DNA from: Sulfurimonas sp. HSL3-2
GTDB taxonomy: Bacteria > Campylobacterota > Campylobacteria > Campylobacterales > Sulfurimonadaceae
DNA length: 64,000 bases
Assembly (NCBI RefSeq): GCF_039645965.1
Contig: NZ_CP147917.1
Coordinates: 1,922,001-1,986,000 of the forward strand
Reading direction: 5' to 3'
The position numbers and the translations under genes were made by a program. Every line of letters starts with the position of its first letter. Positions within the stretch are counted from its first letter, which is position 1. Shown here one piece after another: positions 26,353 to 35,872 of this stretch. Under the pieces are notes generated by a model, which saw only the letters and a program-made list of their open reading frames with translations, searched no databases and was not told the DNA's origin.

Positions 26353-28088
26353 GTATCCTCCTTTTTATATGGCAAGATAATGGTAAATATGGTCTCATCC
26401 TCTTCACTAAAGACATCTATTTCACCGTTACAATGTTCATGTATGATCAGCCAGCTCATATAGAGTCCAAGACCTGTACCGTTATTTTTATCTTTTGTAG
26501 TGAAATAGGGTGTGAAAAGTTTCTTCATTACATGTTGCGCAATCCCGCCGGCATTGTCATGTATGCTTATCTTACAGTGCATATCATCACGGTCGATCGT
26601 AATGACGATCTTACTGTCAGCTACATTATTCTCAACAAACATGTCTATCGAATTTTTTAAAAGGATTATGAGCACCTGCAGCACTTCATTACGGTATGTA
26701 TATACCGTTGCATCATTGACCAGATTGTTTTCCAATTCGATAGAATTACTTTTTAAGGTATGGTCAACAAGATTTAGAACATTTTCTACGATCGAAGATG
26801 CACTGAAATACTCTTTTGGTTTATCAACACTGAAAAAGTTTCTATAATCAGAAATCGTTTGTGAAAGATGAACGCTCTGCGCTTCTATATTTTTTAGGTT
26901 TTCAACATATTCGGAGGTCTCATCACCTGCTAAAAGTGCTTTTAAACGCATTTGTGACGTAATAGCATTGATGATCGACAACGGTTGACGCCACTGGTGT
27001 GCGATCATAGAGATCATCTCTCCCATCTGTGCCTGTCTGACATGCAGTTTAAATAACTTTTCCTCTTCGACCTGCTTGGTAATATCACGCGCGACCATAA
27101 TATATTTATTCTCATTCTTCGCACCGAATTTCGAGAGTGTGAACTCCACTATTTTCATCTCATCAGGACGAGTATGAAGACGCAGTGAGCACTCAGCGGT
27201 TTCAAATTCACCGACGTTTGCCAAATCCACATAATGATAAAAATCGTGTTCTTTACATTCTATGTCATATAAGGTATCCAAGATATGTTTACCGACAAAT
27301 AGCTTTTCTTTTGTTTCAAAAAGCTCCAGAGCCGACCTGTTACAATCTTTTACTATGTTATCTTCTAAAATAATAACGGCATCATTAAGTGATGCGAACA
27401 TCGTACGGTAAAACTCTTTACTTTCACTCAGTTCCATCTGGGCACGACGGATCTCTGTAATATCTTCTCCCGAACATAAGATACCGATAAAATTGTTTTT
27501 ATTGTCAAATAACGGACTATTACGCCATGCGATAAGACGCTCTTCCCCATTTTTTGTAAGCACACTGTTTTCATGATACTTCGCACCGTTATCATCTGTT
27601 TTCAATCTTTCGCGAACATCGACGACTTCACTATGAATACTCGGCGGCAAAAAGTTATCTATCCAATTTTTTCCTATCACCTCATCGCTCGAGTATCCTA
27701 TGATCTCACATCCTCTGCGGTTTAATAATTTTACATTATTTGATCTGTCCAATACCAATATCATAACATTGACTATGTCAAAATAATGCTGCATTGTCGT
27801 CTTTTCAAGTTCCAGTTCTGCCGTTTTATCTGAAAGTTTCTTACGATTTCTCGAGAGCTTCATAATAATATAAAAAAGAATAAAATATAAAATATAGACA
27901 AATATGACAAATGACAGGAGATAATTACTGTTTACACTTGAGTCAAGGATAAGTGTACTAGAAGAATAGATATTCCACGTGAAAACTATAAGGATGATTC
28001 CAAATACAAATCCGCTAATTAACAATAACCTACTTTCTAAATAATCTTTTTTGCTAATAACCTTCATTATATTTTCAAAAAATATCAC
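26349..28088 (-). CDS. PAS-domain sensor histidine kinase
   Basis: The 579-residue kinase has two membrane helices (about 22-42 and 57-78), two PAS domains (about 90-215 and 220-340), and a kinase core with the HisKA box MIAHQWRQPLSIINAI and ATPase G-box GTGLGLYMSWLI. There is almost no periplasmic loop, so sensing is likely cytoplasmic or within the membrane. The start is GTG 28088 with AGGAG; an internal ATG lies at 28067. It is the first gene of the three-gene signalling operon. Confidence 0.9.
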   Translation of the reverse strand: MIFFENIMKVISKKDYLESRLLLISGFVFGIILIVFTWNIYSSSTLILDSSVNSNYLLSFVIFVYILYFILFYIIMKLSRNRKKLSDKTAELELEKTTMQHYFDIVNVMILVLDRSNNVKLLNRRGCEIIGYSSDEVIGKNWIDNFLPPSIHSEVVDVRERLKTDDNGAKYHENSVLTKNGEERLIAWRNSPLFDNKNNFIGILCSGEDITEIRRAQMELSESKEFYRTMFASLNDAVIILEDNIVKDCNRSALELFETKEKLFVGKHILDTLYDIECKEHDFYHYVDLANVGEFETAECSLRLHTRPDEMKIVEFTLSKFGAKNENKYIMVARDITKQVEEEKLFKLHVRQAQMGEMISMIAHQWRQPLSIINAITSQMRLKALLAGDETSEYVENLKNIEAQSVHLSQTISDYRNFFSVDKPKEYFSASSIVENVLNLVDHTLKSNSIELENNLVNDATVYTYRNEVLQVLIILLKNSIDMFVENNVADSKIVITIDRDDMHCKISIHDNAGGIAQHVMKKLFTPYFTTKDKNNGTGLGLYMSWLIIHEHCNGEIDVFSEEDETIFTIILPYKKEDT

Positions 28089-28502
28089 TCATTCTCCTAT
28101 TCTTATATCATATTGTACAAACAATAAGCTTATTTTAAATTATTTTAAAACAAAAAAAAACGCATCACAAATAAGGAGTAACATTTAGCAGTCCTGCAAA
28201 ATCTGATAATATATACGACCTACCTACTACTTCACCCACAGTTTTAAAAATTGTTAATTGTTTTAGTGGACTCGTTAATATCTAAACTATATAAATAATA
28301 AATGCCTACAGTTCTTTTTACATGCAGTAAACCTACATATTATAGTTATTCTAAAGTCGTTTCAAGATTAGTTGCTTTGCTCTACATGTTAGTCGTTATT
28401 TGTATTTGTTCTGGTAATTCTTATGTATTTTCCTATCCGGTTTATTAGCTTTCGCTGATAAATATTTTGCCCTCCAATTTTACAGAAAAGAATATTAGCA
28501 TC

Positions 28503-28524
28503 AAATAATCATAAAATAATCATA
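28503..28524. repeat. exact 11-bp tandem direct repeat, candidate regulator site
   Basis: AAATAATCATA occurs twice in immediate tandem (28503-28513, 28514-28524), about 95 bp upstream of the -10 of the PAS-GGDEF gene. One-turn tandem repeats suit an OmpR-type regulator; the nearby regulator encoded at 24231-24911 is a candidate. AT-rich context makes chance possible. Confidence 0.4.
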
Positions 28525-28618
28525 GAAGGTAATTCAAATTGTAAAATGTTTTCTTATCGATAGTTATTTTGTTAACTTTTCCATTTAATTTTCTATATTT
28601 ATATTTAAATAATGGTAG

Positions 28619-28624
28619 TATAAT
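28619..28624 (+). promoter_or_regulatory. -10 element of the PAS-GGDEF gene
   Basis: TATAAT lies 36 bp upstream of the ATG in an AT-rich stretch with no clear -35, as is usual for Campylobacterota sigma-70 promoters. Confidence 0.5.
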
Positions 28625-28659
28625 ACAACTATATTAATGCGATAAGATAAAGAGTTGTT

Positions 28660-30030
28660 ATGATAAAGATAATAAATACAGATGAATTCTCCTATTTTTT
28701 AAGAGTAAATAGAAACGATATTATTAAAAGATGGTTAAATAAAAATGAAGTTCAAAACATACTTCATAGACATTCCCTTCCGATTATAGATAAAAACACT
28801 CATATACTTTATGAGTTCTGTGACTGTTTTATCAGTGTTATCCAATGGAGCTCTACTATATCCGAGTGCCAAGCAAAAATGGTTTTTTTACAACTGCTGA
28901 ACAATTACAACGTCACGACCCCAGAACTCTTTACACTCGTTACAAGACTAAGGACTTCGATAGAAGAGATCATCTTTGAAAATGGAAATCTCTCTTTTAA
29001 TCTGCAGTCTGAGATAGAAACTCATGCATTAGAGATAATCAGTGAACTATCATCGAACTTTGAGATCGTAAGAAGCGGAAAATTCGACTACAAAAGTGAG
29101 AACTCAAATCTTTTAACAGAATATAAAAGAGCGGTCGATCTTAGCAATATCGTTTCCAAAACAAATCCAAAAGGTGTTATCACCTATGTGAATGAGAAGT
29201 TTTGCGAAATATCCGGCTATACAAAAGATGAGTTGATAGGAAGACCGCATAATATCATAAGACATCCAGATATGCCCCGTGAAGCTTTTAAAGAGCTATG
29301 GGACACCATCAAAGCAAAAAAAAGCTGGCACGGCGTGGTGACAAATATGAAAAAAGACGGCGGACAATACATCGTAGACACGACTGTCGTGCCTATCTTG
29401 GATGTTGACGGAGACATCACCGAATATATCGCCATCAGACATGACATCACTGAGCTTGAAGAGACAAAACAGCAGCTAAGAAACATCAACAAAGCGATGA
29501 AGAACAAAGTAGATGAACTCTACTCCATGACTAACTCACTCGAAGAAAAAGCCAACAAAGACAACTTAACGGGTATCGGCAACAGAGACAGTTTTGAAGA
29601 TATTTTTTCATTTGAGATCCAAAAAGCAAAAGAGAATGACTCGCTATTAAGCCTAATGGTCTTTGATATTGATAACTTTAAACTCATCAACGACACATTC
29701 GGACATCAAGCCGGAGACAATATCTTAGTAGAGATCACAAGTATTATCTCCCACAATATGAAGACAAGCGATATCTTTGCAAGATGGGGCGGAGAAGAGT
29801 TTGTTATCTTAATGCCAAACACTAAACTTGAAGATGCATATACAGTCGCACAAAAGTTAAGAGAGCTGATAGCGTCACATGACTTTAATTATAACGACAA
29901 GATAACAGCCAGCTTCGGCGTTGCCCAGTTTAATGCTGAAGACACAAAAAACACTCTTTTTGAGAAAGCGGACGAAGCGCTTTATCTAGCAAAGAAACAT
30001 GGAAGAAACAGAGTAGAACAATATAGCTGA
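28660..30030 (+). CDS. PAS-GGDEF diguanylate cyclase
   Basis: The 456-residue protein has a helical N-terminal domain (1-140, starting with FLRVNRNDIIKRWLN, resembling RsbRD-type helical sensors), a PAS domain (about 150-270, SGYTKDELIGRPHNIIRHPD), a coiled linker, and a GGDEF domain with DNLTGIGNRDSF, DIDNFKLINDTFGH and RWGGEEFVIL. GGEEF is the active variant. The segment before it (KTSD) lacks the Arg of the inhibitory RxxD site. It has no membrane segment. Oxygen or redox sensing through PAS is possible but unproven. Confidence 0.92.
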   Translation: MIKIINTDEFSYFLRVNRNDIIKRWLNKNEVQNILHRHSLPIIDKNTHILYEFCDCFISVIQWSSTISECQAKMVFLQLLNNYNVTTPELFTLVTRLRTSIEEIIFENGNLSFNLQSEIETHALEIISELSSNFEIVRSGKFDYKSENSNLLTEYKRAVDLSNIVSKTNPKGVITYVNEKFCEISGYTKDELIGRPHNIIRHPDMPREAFKELWDTIKAKKSWHGVVTNMKKDGGQYIVDTTVVPILDVDGDITEYIAIRHDITELEETKQQLRNINKAMKNKVDELYSMTNSLEEKANKDNLTGIGNRDSFEDIFSFEIQKAKENDSLLSLMVFDIDNFKLINDTFGHQAGDNILVEITSIISHNMKTSDIFARWGGEEFVILMPNTKLEDAYTVAQKLRELIASHDFNYNDKITASFGVAQFNAEDTKNTLFEKADEALYLAKKHGRNRVEQYS

Positions 30031-30065
30031 TCAGTTTTTCAAAAGAGTATTCAAAAGGAGATAAG

Positions 30066-30275
30066 ATGTTCATCAAACTTTGTAAGAACTACTCGAAAAA
30101 AAATAAACTTGTAAAAAAACTCACTTTAAATTTCCCCGATGCAAAAATAAAAATAAAATCCTGCATCGGAATGTGTAAAGACTGCAAATCAAAACCTACA
30201 GCCAACATAGACGGCAAAAAATTCAAAAAGAAAAGTATCAAGAAGTTTATTAAAGTGCTTAAAGAAGAGATATAA
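30066..30275 (+). CDS. small Lys/Cys-rich protein, DUF1450-like
   Basis: The 69-residue basic protein has four Cys: Cys6 near the N-terminus, then CIGMCKDC (about residues 38-45), with ...SKPTANIDGKK after it. The layout (Cys near N-terminus, CxxxCxxC, then KPxAxxxG) resembles DUF1450 and thioredoxin-like ferredoxin proteins, which may bind a metal or iron-sulfur centre. The match is by eye and weak. AAGGAG lies before the ATG. It follows the GGDEF gene by 35 bases. Confidence 0.65.
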   Translation: MFIKLCKNYSKKNKLVKKLTLNFPDAKIKIKSCIGMCKDCKSKPTANIDGKKFKKKSIKKFIKVLKEEI

Positions 30276-30287
30276 AAGTAAAGATGA

Positions 30288-30372
30288 TGGTGCGCACGGG
30301 GAGATTTGAACTCCCACACCCGTAAGGCACTACCCCCTCAAGGTAGCGTGTCTACCGTTCCACCACGTGCGC
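30288..30372 (-). tRNA. tRNA-Leu (GAG)
   Basis: Read on the minus strand, the 7-bp acceptor stem GCGCACG/CGTGCGC, the D arm, anticodon stem CTACC/GGTAG with loop TTGAGGG (anticodon GAG), a long variable arm typical of class II tRNAs, and the T arm GGGAG-TTCAAAT-CTCCC are all intact. The 3' discriminator A and CCA (30288-30291) are encoded. Confidence 0.95.
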
Positions 30373-30401
30373 AAAAAATAAAAGGTTTAAAAATTGAGGT
30401 A

Positions 30402-30419
30402 TGTCAGCCGAAGCTGACA
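30402..30419 (-). terminator. UUCG hairpin terminator of atpE
   Basis: On the minus strand TGTCAGC-TTCG-GCTGACA forms a 7-bp stem closed by the very stable C(UUCG)G tetraloop, 17 bases after the atpE stop. A T-rich stretch follows about 10 bases later. Confidence 0.65.
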
Positions 30420-30435
30420 AATGTTTTATCGGAGA

Positions 30436-30774
30436 TTAACCGATGAATGGGTTCGCATATAATGCGATAAGAGCGATAACAAGTGTATAGATAACTTGTG
30501 CTTCGATCATTGCTAATGCGATGAACATTGTAGTCATTAGTTTTCCACCAAGACCTGGGTTACGTGCAGTACCAGCGATTGTAGCAGCAGCAGTATGACC
30601 CATACCGATAGCACCACCAAGAGCAGCAAGACCAAGACCAACACCAGCAGCGATAAGTGCGAATCCAGCAACTGAAGCACCGTCAGCAGTGTTTAAAGCG
30701 ATTTTTGCAGTTTCTGCATCAGCAGCAAAAGCAGCGCCAACTAAAGTTAGCATTAAGAATAGAATCTTTTTCAT
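30436..30774 (-). CDS. atpE: ATP synthase F0 subunit c
   Basis: The 112-residue protein forms the proton-driven c-ring. Two hairpin helices are present, with the loop ARNPGLGG and the ion-binding Glu91 in MIEAQVIYTLV; no sodium-type ligand set is evident. An N-terminal signal-like extension (residues 1-18, cut site near AFA-AD) is found in Campylobacterota c subunits. ATG 30774 is chosen because GGAG lies six bases upstream; a second ATG twelve bases earlier is poorly placed. It stands alone, apart from other atp genes, as is usual in this group. Confidence 0.95.
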   Translation of the reverse strand: MKKILFLMLTLVGAAFAADAETAKIALNTADGASVAGFALIAAGVGLGLAALGGAIGMGHTAAATIAGTARNPGLGGKLMTTMFIALAMIEAQVIYTLVIALIALYANPFIG

Positions 30775-30876
30775 AAGTTTCTCCATATAAAATTTTTACA
30801 AAGTCTGTTCGGCTTGCGTATCCCTACTTAACACTTTGAACGCGTGATTGTACACAAAATAAGTTTAAAGTTTGTT

Positions 30877-33051
30877 TTAGTTTGCGCGTCCTAAACCTAT
30901 TTTATTGCCTTTAAATTCTAATATCTCTACTTTTATAGCATCACCTTCACTTAGTACATCAGAGACTCTTTCGACTCTTGTATCTGAGACTTTTGATATA
31001 TGAAGCAGTCCGTCTACGCCGCCTGGAAGCTCGATAAATGCACCGAAATCGACTATCTTTTTGACTTTTCCGTCGACTATATCACCGACTTTATACTCTA
31101 TTTTGCTCTCTTTAGCAGATGAAGCGATGTTTTCTATATGTTCCTGTGCAGCTGAAAGAGACTCTTTATTTGTGCCTGAAAGTTTTACTTTACCCACTTT
31201 TTTATCTATGTCTATGGCTACTTCAAACTTCTCGATGATCTCACGTATAGTCTTTCCTGCTTGACCGATGATATCGCCTATGATGCTAGGATCGACATGA
31301 AAGATGCTCGTAGTAGGCAGAACACCATCGTTAAACTCGATCTTTCCGATAGCTTCGTTCATGATATCAAGGATATGTGCACGACCCTCTTTTGCTTGAT
31401 AAAGAGCTTTTTTCAATACTTCCAGACTGATACCGCCGAGTTTGATATCCATCTGCATTGCAGTGATACCCTCTCTTGAACCCGTCACTTTAAAGTCCAT
31501 ATCTCCATCATGATCTTCAAGACCCATAATATCGCTTAGTATTACATGCTTGTCGCCTTCGCTTACCATTCCCATAGCAATACCTGCGATCACATCTGAA
31601 GTCTCTATATCAGCTGCACGTAGAGCCATATACCCGCCACATACAGTCGCCATAGATGATGAACCGTTTGACTCAAGGATCTCAGAGACCAGACGTATAG
31701 TCTGACCGTCATCGTTTAAGATCGGTTCAAGTGCACGTTTGGCAAGGTTCCCGTGACCTAGTTCTCTACGTCTTGGAGCACCGATAGGTGAAGCCTCACC
31801 TACAGAAAATCCAGGGAAGTTATAGTGAACCATAAAGCTTTCATTTTGTGTTGCCGAGTCTGTAAGGTTCTCATACATCTGAGCGTCTTTCGGACCTCCG
31901 AGTGTAAGAGCAACAAGTGCTTGTGTCTGACCGCGTGTAAACAGACATGAAGAGTGAGCTGACGGAAGTACGTTCGTATCTATCGTGATAGGACGGACCT
32001 GATTTACCGCTCTGCCGTCTGCACGGACGTTATCGTGTAAGATCATATTTCTTACCACATCGCGTTTTACTGTCTCAACTGCATTTTTAAGATCAAGTTC
32101 ATTCCACTCAGGTTTCTCTTTTAAGATCTCTTTTCTTAATGTTCTTAGAGCAGTCGAGCGTTCGCTTTTTGCCATCTGTACAAGTGCAGCTTTGATGTCA
32201 GTGATATGTTTTTGAGCGACATAAGCGACCATCTCTTCATCGATGTGGTGTGCTTTTAACTCTAAAGGTTTTACCGTTTTACAAAACGGTTTAAACTCCT
32301 GCTCATAAAGAGTGTTTGCGTCTTTTAGTATCGCTTGTGCTTTTGCCAGGATATCGATCAGTTCATCTTCAGGCATCGCATTTGACGAATGGCTCTGCAT
32401 TGTCTGAGCGATAAGTGCCGGATCCAACATAGGATCGACCATAGGTGCTTCGCTCATCTCGACTTCAGTAGAACCAAGAGATCTCATCTCTATCATCAGC
32501 ATATCATCTTTCGTACCTGAAAGATAAAGATCGAATGTTGAGTTATTAAGCTCTTTTATCGTCGGATTGAACTTCAGTTCTCCATCGATCTTTGCAACAC
32601 GTACAGCACTTACAGAAGTAGATATATCGATGTCAGAAGCATATAAAGCAGCAGAAGCTGCATTTAACGCCAATGTTTGAAGGTCAGCATCTTCATCGAC
32701 ACTCAGTACCATAATAGAGATCTGTGTCGGATGACCGAAACCTTTTGGAAAGATCGGTCTAAGAGATCTATCTACTATACGTGATGTCAATGTCTCAAAA
32801 TCACTCGGTTTTGTCTCACGTTTAAAAAATCCACCCGGGATCTTTCCTGCTGCATATGTTTTTTCTATATACTGAACTGTTAATGGCAGGAAATCATCCT
32901 CGACCACTTCCGTCTCATCTATAACCACTGCAGCAAGTATGACAGTGTTGCCGCTTCTAAGCCATGCTGCACCGTTTGCTTGACGTGCTACATCATTAAA
33001 TGAGTAGCTCTCCTCTTTATTTGTCAGTGCTAAATTAACATCGTATTTCAA
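30877..33051 (-). CDS. pnp: polyribonucleotide nucleotidyltransferase (PNPase)
   Basis: The 724-residue exoribonuclease degrades RNA 3' to 5' by phosphorolysis. It has two RNase PH-type domains (GGFFKRETKPS; MVHYNFPGFSVGEASPIGAPRRRELGHG in family terms), a KH domain (IIGQAGKTIREI) and a C-terminal S1 domain (GKVKKIVDFGAFIEL...DGLLHIS). Its start overlaps the upstream gene stop (ATGA). It is the last gene of a five-gene operon beginning with purD. Confidence 0.96.
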   Translation of the reverse strand: MKYDVNLALTNKEESYSFNDVARQANGAAWLRSGNTVILAAVVIDETEVVEDDFLPLTVQYIEKTYAAGKIPGGFFKRETKPSDFETLTSRIVDRSLRPIFPKGFGHPTQISIMVLSVDEDADLQTLALNAASAALYASDIDISTSVSAVRVAKIDGELKFNPTIKELNNSTFDLYLSGTKDDMLMIEMRSLGSTEVEMSEAPMVDPMLDPALIAQTMQSHSSNAMPEDELIDILAKAQAILKDANTLYEQEFKPFCKTVKPLELKAHHIDEEMVAYVAQKHITDIKAALVQMAKSERSTALRTLRKEILKEKPEWNELDLKNAVETVKRDVVRNMILHDNVRADGRAVNQVRPITIDTNVLPSAHSSCLFTRGQTQALVALTLGGPKDAQMYENLTDSATQNESFMVHYNFPGFSVGEASPIGAPRRRELGHGNLAKRALEPILNDDGQTIRLVSEILESNGSSSMATVCGGYMALRAADIETSDVIAGIAMGMVSEGDKHVILSDIMGLEDHDGDMDFKVTGSREGITAMQMDIKLGGISLEVLKKALYQAKEGRAHILDIMNEAIGKIEFNDGVLPTTSIFHVDPSIIGDIIGQAGKTIREIIEKFEVAIDIDKKVGKVKLSGTNKESLSAAQEHIENIASSAKESKIEYKVGDIVDGKVKKIVDFGAFIELPGGVDGLLHISKVSDTRVERVSDVLSEGDAIKVEILEFKGNKIGLGRAN

Positions 33052-33707
33052 TTTTTATCTCCTAGTAATTTTTCTATCGTCTCATTATCTACATCATCTA
33101 AATTTTCATAATAGCATTTTGTTTGGACATAATCCTCTATCGCTTGGATGTAAAAGATATTGTCAGCCAAAGGTTCAAGGGCTTCAAGAACAGCTTTCGG
33201 GATTATAGGCACTGCGATATACACCGCTTTTGGCTGCATTGCAAGAACTGTTTTTAATCCAAGCATAAACTTCGATCCCGTCTCACTTCCTTCATCCACA
33301 AGTAGAACGATCTTATCCTTCAACGGTATAAGCTGTCTACCCTTTCTATACCTATAAGTATAACTTAATATTTTATCTTCATGCTTTCTGTGAGCTTCAC
33401 CATAAATATAATCATATTCTATCCCAAAAGAGCTGACTAACTCCTCATTTATGACAATCTCTTCGCTTTCGCTGACCCGAGCCACTTCACACTCGTCATT
33501 ATTTGGAGCATAAATAGGGGCATTAAACAAAAAGTCTATCTTGTTCTGTGTCTTTTTTGTCAAGTGAGATGCAATGACAAGACCGCCTGAGGACATAGCT
33601 ATGACCTTCCAATCTTCACTTTTCATCTGCGACATCGGAATAATATCTTTAAGTCTTGTAGCTGCACTCTCTCTGCTTTCGAGCATTACTTTATTACATT
33701 TCATCAT
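33048..33707 (-). CDS. phosphoribosyltransferase domain protein
   Basis: The 219-residue protein has the PRPP-binding loop of type I phosphoribosyltransferases in KIVLLVDEGSETGSKF and a flexible-loop region around YGEAHRKHED. The first Asp-Asp pair of the classical loop is replaced by Asp-Glu. Substrate cannot be assigned. Its start overlaps the lptD stop and its stop overlaps the pnp start, so expression is coupled to both; the combination is also seen near pnp in related genera, to my memory. Confidence 0.82.
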   Translation of the reverse strand: MMKCNKVMLESRESAATRLKDIIPMSQMKSEDWKVIAMSSGGLVIASHLTKKTQNKIDFLFNAPIYAPNNDECEVARVSESEEIVINEELVSSFGIEYDYIYGEAHRKHEDKILSYTYRYRKGRQLIPLKDKIVLLVDEGSETGSKFMLGLKTVLAMQPKAVYIAVPIIPKAVLEALEPLADNIFYIQAIEDYVQTKCYYENLDDVDNETIEKLLGDKN

Positions 33708-35872
33708 TGCCCCTTTACAGTTGTCGGGATTCTATAGTTTATCTCTGAACCGCCTATCGGTTTTAACGTTATCGTAAAAAATATGTATCTGTCTTCAATA
33801 GATGATGCGTCGTTCGCCGCTGTAAGTATCGGTCTGACATTTTCTACATATCTCAGTCCAAAGTCCCAGCATCTTTTAGAGTATAAAAAACCCACTTCGG
33901 AACTCTTCTTTTGTGCTGATTGTACATCATAATTATAAGAAGCGAAATAACGATAATGATCATTATACTTATATCCAAAACTTGATGTCAGATATTTTGT
34001 ATATCTTGGTGTAGAAGCCGGAGTCAACGGATCTATAAAACTGTCTTTATAGAGATACGAAAGATTGACATTGATGCTTCCGTCATTGTATCCTATCGTG
34101 TTTATCGTTTTTGAGACCAGCTCTTGGTCATAATTATAAAATGTATCATTATAATAGTTTATTGTTTTTGTTATCTTGTAGTCAAGTTCGTTTTCGATCT
34201 CACCGAGCTTTCCTTTTCCCGTTGCGTAAGATATCTGCTGAGAAAGTCTATGATACAAGAACTGCTCGCCCCTCTCATCAAATAGATATTGTGAAAGTTC
34301 AAGTCCCACTTTTTCCGTTACATCGTTAATATTATAAAACTCGCAATTAAGAGAGGTCGGATCGTTTGTACACTCATCTTTTCTTGATTTATAAAAACCG
34401 TATCTTGCATCTGAGCCCGGCTTCACGTATTGTGCACCCAATACTACTGTATGGGTTACCGTATCATATGATCTCGTCAGGTTCGTATTGATATCAAAGA
34501 TGTTGTACTGTCTTAAAAAGACACCGTCTTCATATACATTCGGATCTTCTCCGGCGACTTTATCGGCATCTCCGTTAAATGTCATATGCTCACCGTAAAG
34601 TTGTGACTCATAGCTTAGATTGATGTACTCGTCTGCGATGGACGTCTGTAGTCCGATAGGAATATTCATAGACGTTCTTAAAGCGTTTTTTCCAAGTTCT
34701 CTGTAAAGGTATACGGATGAAAGATCTATGTTGTATGTAAGATGATCGTCAAATAATGTTGACAGATAGTTGTGATACTGTACTGTAGGAAGTTTCTGTA
34801 TCGTTCTTGCATTGCTTTGTAACGACAGGTCTAAGTAGTGTTTAAAATATACACCGTAGTAATGCCTGTCGGTATTATAAAACATATTGATCTGAGACAG
34901 GATCTGGTTTGATGTAGTATTGTTGATGGTATCTGCAGTCGAAAGGTTTATATAGTCGACATCGTTCATCCAGTTGATATCTGCATAGATCCCTGACTGT
35001 CCTTCCAGATCAAATCCAAACCATCTATCTAAAAAATCATCGTTATTGTATTTGAAATTTACACCATAGTGAGTCTCGTGAGCAAGGTTGTTAAGATTCA
35101 CATAACTTTGCTGCTCTTTAAAGTACCCTGTCGTGATCGAACCGCCGGATGTCTTAGAATCGACAAATCTGAATGTCTCGTATGAACCGTATCCGCGTGA
35201 ACTTCTCACTTGCGGTTTTAGTTCTAGATCCCACCAGTTACTGACTGCAATGTAGATCGGTTGTTCATAATAGAACCCTTCATCGCTTGAAACTCCAAAT
35301 GCAGGGATAAGCAGACCAGAACGTCTCGTCGTATCGAGAGAATAACCAAAATAAGGCATGTAAAAAATAGGGATATCGTAGATATAGAGTCTGGCGTTAT
35401 AAAGATTCATCCATTTATCACTCGCATCATAGTTGGATGAACTGAACTTTATCTTCCACAGAGGTTTGTTTGGATTACATCCGGATATCATACCTGCCGT
35501 CACATCATAGTATTTATCTTTTATCTGCCCTTCGTCGGCGCTGAGCCAAAGCTGACTTTTTTGTTCTAGCATATAAAAGGGCTTAAACACTCTCTCTTTA
35601 TCTGCGATATTTAACTTTGCGTATTCACCAAGAAGTTGGTAGTTTGTGCCCTGTGTGGCTCTGACATTTCCGAAAAGTTCCAGATTACCGTTTTTTCTGT
35701 CATAAACGGCACTTTGTGCACTTAGATAGTAGTCTTTGTATAAGACGATCACATCGCCGCTGGCTTTTACTACACCTGCTTCATTATTAAGATTCGTCGC
35801 ATAGATCTCGACTTTATCGGCACCCAAAAGATAAAGGGGAAGCAGAATGAACAGCAGCCAGAGTTTACGCAT
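33704..35872 (-). CDS. lptD: LPS-assembly protein LptD
   Basis: The 722-residue outer membrane protein inserts LPS in the outer leaflet. It has a signal peptide (1-17), an OstA/LptA-like periplasmic domain (about 20-130, VVKASGDVIVLYKDYYLSAQ), and a large C-terminal barrel. Four Cys are visible in the barrel or its flanks (SGCNPN, DECTND, LNCEF, RCWDF), which could form the disulfides known for LptD. It overlaps the RDD gene by eight bases. No lptE is nearby. Confidence 0.92.
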   Translation of the reverse strand: MRKLWLLFILLPLYLLGADKVEIYATNLNNEAGVVKASGDVIVLYKDYYLSAQSAVYDRKNGNLELFGNVRATQGTNYQLLGEYAKLNIADKERVFKPFYMLEQKSQLWLSADEGQIKDKYYDVTAGMISGCNPNKPLWKIKFSSSNYDASDKWMNLYNARLYIYDIPIFYMPYFGYSLDTTRRSGLLIPAFGVSSDEGFYYEQPIYIAVSNWWDLELKPQVRSSRGYGSYETFRFVDSKTSGGSITTGYFKEQQSYVNLNNLAHETHYGVNFKYNNDDFLDRWFGFDLEGQSGIYADINWMNDVDYINLSTADTINNTTSNQILSQINMFYNTDRHYYGVYFKHYLDLSLQSNARTIQKLPTVQYHNYLSTLFDDHLTYNIDLSSVYLYRELGKNALRTSMNIPIGLQTSIADEYINLSYESQLYGEHMTFNGDADKVAGEDPNVYEDGVFLRQYNIFDINTNLTRSYDTVTHTVVLGAQYVKPGSDARYGFYKSRKDECTNDPTSLNCEFYNINDVTEKVGLELSQYLFDERGEQFLYHRLSQQISYATGKGKLGEIENELDYKITKTINYYNDTFYNYDQELVSKTINTIGYNDGSINVNLSYLYKDSFIDPLTPASTPRYTKYLTSSFGYKYNDHYRYFASYNYDVQSAQKKSSEVGFLYSKRCWDFGLRYVENVRPILTAANDASSIEDRYIFFTITLKPIGGSEINYRIPTTVKGQ

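Larger units (their letters stand above)
28089..28659. other. 571-bp AT-rich intergenic region between divergent signalling genes
   Basis: No convincing gene is present. It holds an inverted repeat TATTGT...ACAATA (28111-28126), a 10-bp tandem repeat (28131-28150), an exact 11-bp tandem repeat (28503-28524) and the promoter of the GGDEF gene (28619-28624). The longest ORF starting with ATG that I saw is 48 codons and lacks a ribosome site. No riboswitch or RNA gene was recognised. Confidence 0.6.

Noticed and set aside
28302-28448. 48-codon ORF (MPTVLFTCSK...) with a hydrophobic stretch in the long spacer
   Set aside because: No ribosome site, AT-rich random-looking composition and no recognisable domain; I treat it as chance.
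28089-28659. c-di-GMP riboswitch before the PAS-GGDEF gene
   Set aside because: I could not find the conserved GEMM tetraloop and receptor segments; only AT-rich sequence is seen.
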